A stretch of DNA of 5,220 nt from an uncultured Pelagibacteraceae bacterium (GTDB lineage Bacteria > Pseudomonadota > Alphaproteobacteria > Pelagibacterales > Pelagibacteraceae). Position numbers and translations under genes: made by a program. Shown here piece by piece: positions 1 to 5,220 of this stretch; the first letter of the stretch is position 1; every line of letters starts with the position of its first letter. The notes under the pieces were generated by a model that saw nothing but the letters and a program-made list of their open reading frames with translations, was not told the DNA's origin and did not search any database. The DNA is taken from contig CABXMS010000025.1 of the NCBI GenBank assembly GCA_902513415.1, positions 1-5,220 of the forward strand. Reading direction: 5' to 3'.

Positions 1-38
1 TTAACTTGAGATAATTTTATTTTTTTTTATGTTATGTG

Positions 39-1454
39 ATGATTAAAACATTAAATCTAGTTAAAAATAATATTGAAAAACTCCCAAATAATATAGAAGC
101 CGAACAATCTGTAATAGGCTCAATCTTATTTAATAATGAAATATTTGATGACGTAAATATGCTAATAAATAGTAAAAATTTTTTTGATCCTATGCATCAA
201 AAAATTTTTTTAGCGATTGAAAAACTTATTTATTCTGGAATGCTGGCAACTCCAATTACCTTAAAAAACCACTTTGAAAATGAAAAAGATGATTTAAATA
301 TTCCTGATTACCTAGTAAAAATTACAAAATTTTCTACTTCATCTAGACAAGCAATAGAGTATTCAAAATTAATTTACGACTTATATGTTAAAAGAGAATT
401 AATAAAATTATCTGAAAACATTATTGATGTAGTTAAGTTAAATGATTTAGAACAAAAAGGTCAAACAATTATAGAAAATTTTGAAAAATCTCTTTTCGAT
501 TTAGCCGAAAAAGGATCTATTAACTCTTCTATAATTAAATTTGATCAAGCATTAAAAATGACTATGGAGATGGCAACAAATGCATACAAAAATGAAGAAG
601 GTATTGTTGGAGTTCCGACAGGTCTTACTGATCTAGATGATAGACTTGGAGGGTTGCACAAATCTGACTTAATAATAATCGCTGGTAGGCCTTCTATGGG
701 TAAAACAGCACTTGCTACAAACATAGCTTTTCATGCTGCAAAAAAAATTCAACAAGATAATAAAAATTCTACAATTGCTTTCTTTTCCTTGGAAATGTCT
801 TCTGAACAATTATCTACAAGAATATTAGCTGAACAATCAAGAATAAAATCTAATGATATTAGAAGAGGAAAAATATCTGAGGAAGAATTTGATAAATTTA
901 TAGAAACTTCAAAAAATATATCTGAATTGCCTCTTTATATAGATGAGACGCCGGCTATTAGTATTGCCGCGTTAAGCAATAGAGCAAGAAGAATTAAAAG
1001 ACTTTACGGGTTAGATATGGTTGTAGTTGACTATATACAGTTAATGCAATCAACAAGATTTAGAGAAGGAAGAGTTCAAGAAATTTCAGAAATAACTCAA
1101 GGTCTCAAAGCTTTAGCCAAAGAACTTTCGGTGCCCGTCATTGCTCTTTCACAATTATCAAGAGCAGTGGAATCTAGAGATATAAAAAAACCACAACTTT
1201 CAGATCTAAGAGAATCGGGATCTATAGAGCAAGATGCTGATGTCGTAATGTTCGTATACCGAGAAGCATACTATTTAGAAAAAATGGAACCAAGACCAGC
1301 GACCGTTGAGCATGCGGAATGGCAATCTAAAATGAGCGATGTGTCAAATTTGGCAGAAATAATAATTGGAAAACAAAGACATGGACCCACAGGTAATATT
1401 ATGCTTGAATTTGAAGCTATGTTTACGAAATTTAAAGATATTCAAAATAAGTAA
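39..1454 (+). CDS. dnaB: Replicative DNA helicase DnaB
   Basis: Hexameric 5'-3' helicase that unwinds DNA at the replication fork and partners with primase DnaG. From the ATG at 39 the protein has 471 residues, the usual DnaB length. The N-terminal domain (about 15-115) carries the family signature NIEAEQSVIGSIL; the RecA-like ATPase domain runs from about 190 to the end. Visible motifs: Walker A GRPSMGKT (216-223), FSLEMSSEQL with the presumed catalytic Glu252, Walker B VVVDYIQLM with Asp331, ALSQLSR (369-375), RESGSIEQDADVVMF (391-405), and KQRHGPTG with the arginine finger Arg447. No intein or insertion interrupts the motifs. A GTG at 36 directly precedes the ATG and could be the start instead; no Shine-Dalgarno sequence is visible for either. 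The C-terminal WQ..M..V...AEIIIGKQRHGPTG pattern resembles alphaproteobacterial DnaB (from memory). The next gene starts 25 bases after the stop. Confidence 0.97.
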   Translation: MIKTLNLVKNNIEKLPNNIEAEQSVIGSILFNNEIFDDVNMLINSKNFFDPMHQKIFLAIEKLIYSGMLATPITLKNHFENEKDDLNIPDYLVKITKFSTSSRQAIEYSKLIYDLYVKRELIKLSENIIDVVKLNDLEQKGQTIIENFEKSLFDLAEKGSINSSIIKFDQALKMTMEMATNAYKNEEGIVGVPTGLTDLDDRLGGLHKSDLIIIAGRPSMGKTALATNIAFHAAKKIQQDNKNSTIAFFSLEMSSEQLSTRILAEQSRIKSNDIRRGKISEEEFDKFIETSKNISELPLYIDETPAISIAALSNRARRIKRLYGLDMVVVDYIQLMQSTRFREGRVQEISEITQGLKALAKELSVPVIALSQLSRAVESRDIKKPQLSDLRESGSIEQDADVVMFVYREAYYLEKMEPRPATVEHAEWQSKMSDVSNLAEIIIGKQRHGPTGNIMLEFEAMFTKFKDIQNK

Positions 1455-1467
1455 TTTAAAATATATA

Positions 1468-1495
1468 AGCTAATATTGAATGTTAGCTAATTTTT
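1468..1495 (+). promoter_or_regulatory. Hairpin over the exporter start codon, followed by five T
   Basis: An 8-bp stem pairs 1468-1475 (AGCTAATA) with 1481-1488 (TGTTAGCT), with one U-G pair, around a 5-base loop TTGAA; AATTTTT follows. The A of the exporter ATG lies in the loop and the TG in the 3' arm. The shape resembles a weak intrinsic terminator or a structure that occludes the start codon. Only two pairs are G-C, so stability is low and chance is a serious alternative in DNA this AT-rich. Confidence 0.25.
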
Positions 1496-3873
1496 ATCAA
1501 AAAAATATAATAGAAAAACCAAAGATAATTTTTACAATTTTGCTGTTTTGTCTTGTCGGCTTTGGTTATTTTTCAAAAGATTTTAGGCTAGACGCCTCTT
1601 CAGAAACTTTATTAATCGAAGGAGATCCAGACTTAAAATACTTAAGAGAAATATCAGAAAGATATAATTCCAAAGAATTCCTTATTTTAACCTATACCCC
1701 TAATGAAGATATAATTTCAGAAAATTCAATTAACAATTTACTTAGTTTAAAATACAAAATTCAAAGTTTAGACTGGGTACACAGCGTTATAACTATTCTA
1801 GATATCCCGCTCTTAAATAGTACTGATAAAACATTAACTGAAAGATTGCAAAATTTTAGCACATTAAAAAGTGATGGAATTGACAAAAGAAGAGGATTTA
1901 ATGAAATTTTAAATAGTCCTGTTTTTAGAAACTTTGTAATTAGTGAAGATGGAAAAACAAGTGGAATAATTGTAAATATAAAAAAAAATAAAATTCCTAA
2001 AGAATTTAAGAATAAAAATGAAATAGAAATCTACAAAGACAAATTAAAGAAAAAAAATCACCATAACATAATCGAAATAAGAGAAATAATAAAATCATAC
2101 AACAAAGTTGGAAAAATACATTTGGGAGGAATACCTATGATTGCTGATGACATGATGTCCTTTATAAAAAGTGACATTGTTGTTTTTGGTATAGGAGTTT
2201 TAGTATTTATTGTAGCTACACTTTGGTTTGTATTTAGGAAAATTATTTGGATTATAGTTCCCATAAGCAGCTGCCTTTTCTCAGTTGTAATCATGATGGG
2301 TTTACTTGGCATATTAGGATGGAAGGTTACTGTGATTTCGTCAAACTTTATTGCACTGATGTTAATCTTAACTATGGCAATGAATATACATATGAGTACT
2401 AGATTTTTACAATTGATCAGAGAAAATCCTAATCTAAATAAAAAAGAAATTATTCTTAAAACATCAGGAAAAATGTTTTGGCCAATTCTTTATACAGTTC
2501 TTACAACAATTGTTGCATTTCTTTCATTAATTTTTAGTGAAATTAAACCAATTATAGATTTTGGCTGGATGATGACTTTAGGTTTAATTGTTTCATTTAT
2601 TGTTACTTTTAGTTTGTTGCCAACTTTAATTAGTTTTGTTTCAGATGTAAGTGTAGATATTAATGAAAATAAAAATTCAGTATTTACAAACTTACTAGGA
2701 AATCTATCAATTAATAATAAAAATTTAATTTTTTTCTTAAGTGCAATAATATTTTTTGTTAGTGTTTTTGGCATTTCTCGTCTTGAAGTAGAAAATAGTT
2801 TCATAAATTATTTTAGCAAAAATACAGAAATTTACAAAGGCATGAAACTTATAGACGAAAAACTTGGTGGAACTACTCCTCTTGAAATTATTATAAAGTT
2901 TCCAAAAAAAGATAAAGATGATGGAGTTGTAGATGAAGATGACGATTGGGGTGAAAATGAAAGCGAAGAGGATGATTCAAAATATTGGTTTACTAAAGAC
3001 AAAATAAATAAAATTGAAAAAGTTCACAACTATTTAGATAGTTTGCCTGCAGTAGGTAAAGTTTTATCTTTTTCTTCTATAATTCAAGTAGCAACACAGT
3101 TAAATGATAATAAACCACTTGGCAGCCTTGAAATGGGAGTCCTTTATTCAAAAATTCCTGATACAATTAAGAAAGAAATAGTAGATCCATATATTTCGAT
3201 AGCAAATTCTGAGGCAAGAATTAATTTAAGGATAAAAGACTCTGAAGAAGGATTGAGAAGAAACGATCTTATCAATCAAATTAGACACGATTTGGTTAAT
3301 AAAATTGGACTAAGCAAAGAAGAATTTAAGTTGGCGGGCGTGCTTATTCTATTCAATAATTTGCTTCAAAGTTTATTTAAATCGCAAATCTTAACTCTTG
3401 GCTTTGTTATGATCGGAATATTTGCAATGTTTTTTATTTTATTTAAAAATATTAAGTTATCTTTAATTGGGGTTGTTCCAAATTTTATTGCTGCATTTTT
3501 TATTTTAGGAATTATTGGTATAGCAGAAATTCCTTTGGATATGATGACAATAACTATTGCAGCAATAACAATAGGAATTGCCGTTGATAATAGTATTCAC
3601 TATATTTATAGATTTAAAGAAGAATACAACAAAATAAATGATTACAAATTAACTTTAAAAAAATGTCATTCCACAGTAGGTGTGGCTATATTAAATACAT
3701 CAATAACTATTGTTTTTGGATTTTCAATTTTAGTTTTATCTAATTTTATACCCACTATATATTTTGGAATATTTACTGGAATTGCTATGCTGCTAGCTAT
3801 GATATCAGTACTAACTCTATTACCAGCATTGTTGTTAGTATTTCAACCTTTTGGAAATAAATTAAATTATTAA
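1480..3873 (+). CDS. MMPL/RND-superfamily exporter (COG1033-like)
   Basis: Inner-membrane transporter, probably proton-driven, with 797 residues and the duplicated RND plan. TM1 is at about 15-31, a large periplasmic loop follows to about 230, and TM2-TM6 span about 233-387. TM7 is at about 414-432, a second loop runs to about 632, and TM8-TM12 span about 635-787. TM10 carries GIAVDNSIHYIYRF, the RND/MMPL proton-relay type motif with Asp703; the matching TM4 site, LTMAMNIHMSTRF, has no acidic residue. Other family-like stretches are FRLDASSETLL after TM1 and LFNNLLQSLFKSQILTLG before TM8. The second loop holds a strongly acidic segment (478-499) followed by YWFT. The substrate is unknown; relatives are described as exporters of lipids or hydrophobic compounds. 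No periplasmic adaptor or outer-membrane partner is adjacent. The start is firm: an in-frame TGA ends at 1479 and TM1 begins near residue 15. No ribosome binding site is visible. The family call is strong, the function unresolved. Confidence 0.9.
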   Translation: MLANFYQKNIIEKPKIIFTILLFCLVGFGYFSKDFRLDASSETLLIEGDPDLKYLREISERYNSKEFLILTYTPNEDIISENSINNLLSLKYKIQSLDWVHSVITILDIPLLNSTDKTLTERLQNFSTLKSDGIDKRRGFNEILNSPVFRNFVISEDGKTSGIIVNIKKNKIPKEFKNKNEIEIYKDKLKKKNHHNIIEIREIIKSYNKVGKIHLGGIPMIADDMMSFIKSDIVVFGIGVLVFIVATLWFVFRKIIWIIVPISSCLFSVVIMMGLLGILGWKVTVISSNFIALMLILTMAMNIHMSTRFLQLIRENPNLNKKEIILKTSGKMFWPILYTVLTTIVAFLSLIFSEIKPIIDFGWMMTLGLIVSFIVTFSLLPTLISFVSDVSVDINENKNSVFTNLLGNLSINNKNLIFFLSAIIFFVSVFGISRLEVENSFINYFSKNTEIYKGMKLIDEKLGGTTPLEIIIKFPKKDKDDGVVDEDDDWGENESEEDDSKYWFTKDKINKIEKVHNYLDSLPAVGKVLSFSSIIQVATQLNDNKPLGSLEMGVLYSKIPDTIKKEIVDPYISIANSEARINLRIKDSEEGLRRNDLINQIRHDLVNKIGLSKEEFKLAGVLILFNNLLQSLFKSQILTLGFVMIGIFAMFFILFKNIKLSLIGVVPNFIAAFFILGIIGIAEIPLDMMTITIAAITIGIAVDNSIHYIYRFKEEYNKINDYKLTLKKCHSTVGVAILNTSITIVFGFSILVLSNFIPTIYFGIFTGIAMLLAMISVLTLLPALLLVFQPFGNKLNY

Positions 3874-3875
3874 TG
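3871..3875 (+). other. TAATG stop-start overlap, probable translational coupling
   Basis: The exporter stop TAA (3871-3873) and the cvpA-like ATG (3873-3875) share one A. No convincing Shine-Dalgarno sequence lies at normal spacing; the nearest purine run, GGAA at 3853-3856, is about 16 bases away. Re-initiation by ribosomes finishing the exporter is therefore the simplest way cvpA is translated, which ties the two genes into one transcript. Confidence 0.6.
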
Positions 3876-4415
3876 GAAGGATTTTTAAAATTTTTTGAAA
3901 ATATTTCCAGTTTTGATTTAATATATGTTGTTTTTACATTATTATCTTTAATTAAGTGTTCTAGACAAGGTTTTGTATTAAGTATTTTGGCAGCTTCCAA
4001 ATGGTTATTTGCTTATGTTTTAACTTTATTTTTATTTCCTAAGGTTAAACCTTATGCGAAAGATATCATTGATAATGAATATATTCTGGACATTTCTTTA
4101 GGAATAATTTTATTTGTTATAGTTATATTTATAATTTTATTAATTAATAAAGGAATAAAGGGAGCCGTTTCTTATTCAGGTATAGGAACAATTGATAAAA
4201 TATTTGGATTCTTTTTTGGATTTTTTAGAGCCTATATTATTGTCGTATGCATATTTACAACTATAAATATAATTTATAATTATAAAAAATGGCCAATTAA
4301 CTTAAATCAATCAATAATGTTTACTTTTGTTGAAAACGGTAGCAACTACCTTATAAAAGAGTTTCCAGAAAAAGAACAATATGAAGATGCAAAAGATAAA
4401 GTACAAGAATTATAA
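3873..4415 (+). CDS. cvpA: CvpA family membrane protein
   Basis: Small integral inner-membrane protein of 180 residues, within the usual CvpA size range. Hydrophobic segments are at about 15-30, 36-55, 72-92 and 110-134, giving four likely membrane spans. Two family landmarks are present: FDLIYVVFTLLSLIKCSRQGFV at 14-35 (Phe-Asp-Leu start, later Arg-Gln-Gly-Phe) and IDKIFGFFFGFFRAYIIV at 107-124, corresponding to the Asp-Lys/Arg-Gly-Gly-Phe-Arg-Gly pattern of the second half. The C-terminus after about 138 is polar and charged. In Escherichia coli cvpA precedes purF and was named for colicin V production; its molecular role is poorly defined, with later work pointing to envelope homeostasis. 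Here too purF follows immediately, which strongly supports the call. The ATG overlaps the exporter stop by one base, and the 3' end overlaps the purF start. Confidence 0.85.
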   Translation: MEGFLKFFENISSFDLIYVVFTLLSLIKCSRQGFVLSILAASKWLFAYVLTLFLFPKVKPYAKDIIDNEYILDISLGIILFVIVIFIILLINKGIKGAVSYSGIGTIDKIFGFFFGFFRAYIIVVCIFTTINIIYNYKKWPINLNQSIMFTFVENGSNYLIKEFPEKEQYEDAKDKVQEL

Positions 4416-5220
4416 TCCTAAATTAAAAGAAGAATGTGGAGTTTTTGGAATTAGCAATAATCCTGATGCATCTACATTAACTGCTCTTGGTTTGCATGCT
4501 CTTCAACATAGAGGACAAGAAGGATGTGGCATTGTTTCTTTTGATGGAAACAAATACCATTCAGAAAAAAGATTTGGATTAGTTGGAGACAACTTCAACA
4601 AAGAAAAGGTTTTAAAAAGCCTTCCTGGCAATTATGCAATCGGACACAATAGATACAGTACAACGGGTGGAACTGCATTAAGAAATGTTCAACCTTTCTT
4701 TGCAGATACTAATGCCGGAGGTATAGGGATTTCTCACAATGGAAACCTAACAAATGCAATAACATTAAGAAACAAACTTGTTAAAGAAGGAGCAATTTTC
4801 TACACCACATCTGATACTGAAACCATTGTTCAACTTATTGCAAAATCAAAAAGAAAGAAAACAATAGACAAAATTATTGATGCAATATTTCATATACAGG
4901 GAGGATATGCGCTTGTAATGCTTACACAAAATACGCTTGTAGGTGTTAGAGACCCTTATGGAATTAGACCTTTAATCATTGGCAAGCTTAAAAATTCTTA
5001 TGTTTTTGCATCTGAAACATGTGCGCTAGATATAATTGGTGCAAAATTTGTAAGGGAAGTTGAGAATGGTGAGGTTGTTTATATAGAGAATGATCAAATA
5101 AAAAGTCTTAAACCATTTCCAACAAAAAAAATAAGACCTTGTATTTTTGAATATATATATTTTTCAAGACCTGATAGCTTGCTAAACGGTCAAACAGCCT
5201 ATGAATATAGAAAAAAGTTT
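4381..5220 (+). CDS. purF: Amidophosphoribosyltransferase PurF, N-terminal part (cut by window end)
   Basis: Catalyses the first committed step of purine synthesis: PRPP plus glutamine gives 5-phosphoribosylamine, glutamate and pyrophosphate. The frame stays open to the last base, giving 280 codons of an enzyme usually about 470-500 long. The N-terminal nucleophile glutaminase domain is seen: EECGVFGI with nucleophile Cys19, LQHRGQEGCGI, GHNRYSTTG with Arg91, SHNGNLTN, SDTE with Asp145, GGYALVML, RDPYGIRPL and ASETCALD, then PCIFEYIYFSRPDS leading into the phosphoribosyltransferase domain. Eighteen residues precede Cys19, so a propeptide must be removed, as in Bacillus subtilis PurF. Cys254 is Cys236 in mature numbering, matching the first Fe-S ligand I recall for the Bacillus enzyme. 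An in-frame TAA at 4354-4356 and no other start codon restrict the start to ATG 4381 or ATG 4387, both inside cvpA. No purine-repressor operator is visible. Confidence 0.97.
   Translation, partial: MKMQKIKYKNYNPKLKEECGVFGISNNPDASTLTALGLHALQHRGQEGCGIVSFDGNKYHSEKRFGLVGDNFNKEKVLKSLPGNYAIGHNRYSTTGGTALRNVQPFFADTNAGGIGISHNGNLTNAITLRNKLVKEGAIFYTTSDTETIVQLIAKSKRKKTIDKIIDAIFHIQGGYALVMLTQNTLVGVRDPYGIRPLIIGKLKNSYVFASETCALDIIGAKFVREVENGEVVYIENDQIKSLKPFPTKKIRPCIFEYIYFSRPDSLLNGQTAYEYRKKF

Noticed and set aside
6..38. Possible promoter for dnaB: TTGAGA at 6-11 and TATGTT at 28-33, which would give a nearly leaderless transcript; also a nine-T run at 20-28 that could be a terminator tail
   Set aside because: The -10 match is poor (4 of 6), AT-rich DNA yields such matches by chance, and any stem for a terminator would lie outside the window. 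A preceding gene such as rplI cannot be seen.
2058..2312. Minus-strand open frame of 84 codons
   Set aside because: It is antisense to a well-supported part of the exporter (the end of the first loop, TM2 and TM3), shows no recognisable domain and has no context of its own.
2490..2804. Minus-strand open frame of 104 codons
   Set aside because: It lies wholly opposite exporter TM5-TM7. Few stops are expected opposite U-rich membrane codons, and the translation shows no family features.
3797..4000. Minus-strand open frame of 67 codons
   Set aside because: It spans the exporter-cvpA junction antisense to two real genes, with no recognisable product.
5149..5164. Alternating AT stretch near the end (ATATATATA then T-run)
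   Set aside because: It encodes the conserved PurF residues EYIYF; the repeat pattern is a by-product of A/T-ending codons.
1..5220. Search for an undescribed defence, mobile or signalling system
   Set aside because: All coding space is taken by four recognisable families, there are no direct repeats, spacer arrays or integration scars that I can see, and base usage looks uniform.

Overview
The window is a compact, very AT-rich, all plus-strand stretch of housekeeping genes. By eye, third codon positions are overwhelmingly A or T, AGA is the preferred arginine codon, and intergenic space is almost nil. The gene content (dnaB, then cvpA and purF), the alphaproteobacterial look of the DnaB C-terminus, and a PurF with a propeptide and a candidate iron-sulfur cysteine point to a streamlined marine alphaproteobacterium of the SAR11/Pelagibacterales type. 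The lineage is inferred from style and gene content, not from a database search.

Layout: about 38 bases of leader with no supportable feature; dnaB (39-1454), the replicative helicase, complete; a 25-base gap with a small hairpin that runs into the next start codon; a 797-residue MMPL/RND-superfamily exporter (1480-3873); a CvpA-family membrane protein (3873-4415), whose ATG shares one base with the exporter stop codon; and purF (from 4381, cut off by the window end), which begins inside the 3' end of cvpA. There are no tRNA or rRNA genes, mobile elements, CRISPR arrays or long repeats.

The four genes look like one transcription unit: same strand, gaps of 25 bases or overlaps of 1 and about 35 bases. 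DnaB serves replication, PurF opens de novo purine synthesis, CvpA is the usual upstream partner of purF in proteobacteria, and the exporter probably moves a lipid or other hydrophobic substrate at the inner membrane. As I recall, many alphaproteobacteria have alr and radA between dnaB and cvpA-purF. Here neither is present in that interval and the exporter takes their place, which is the main point of genomic interest. I see no undescribed multi-gene system; the remaining observations are local (the hairpin, the overlap, the acidic loop, and the PurF propeptide and cluster cysteine).
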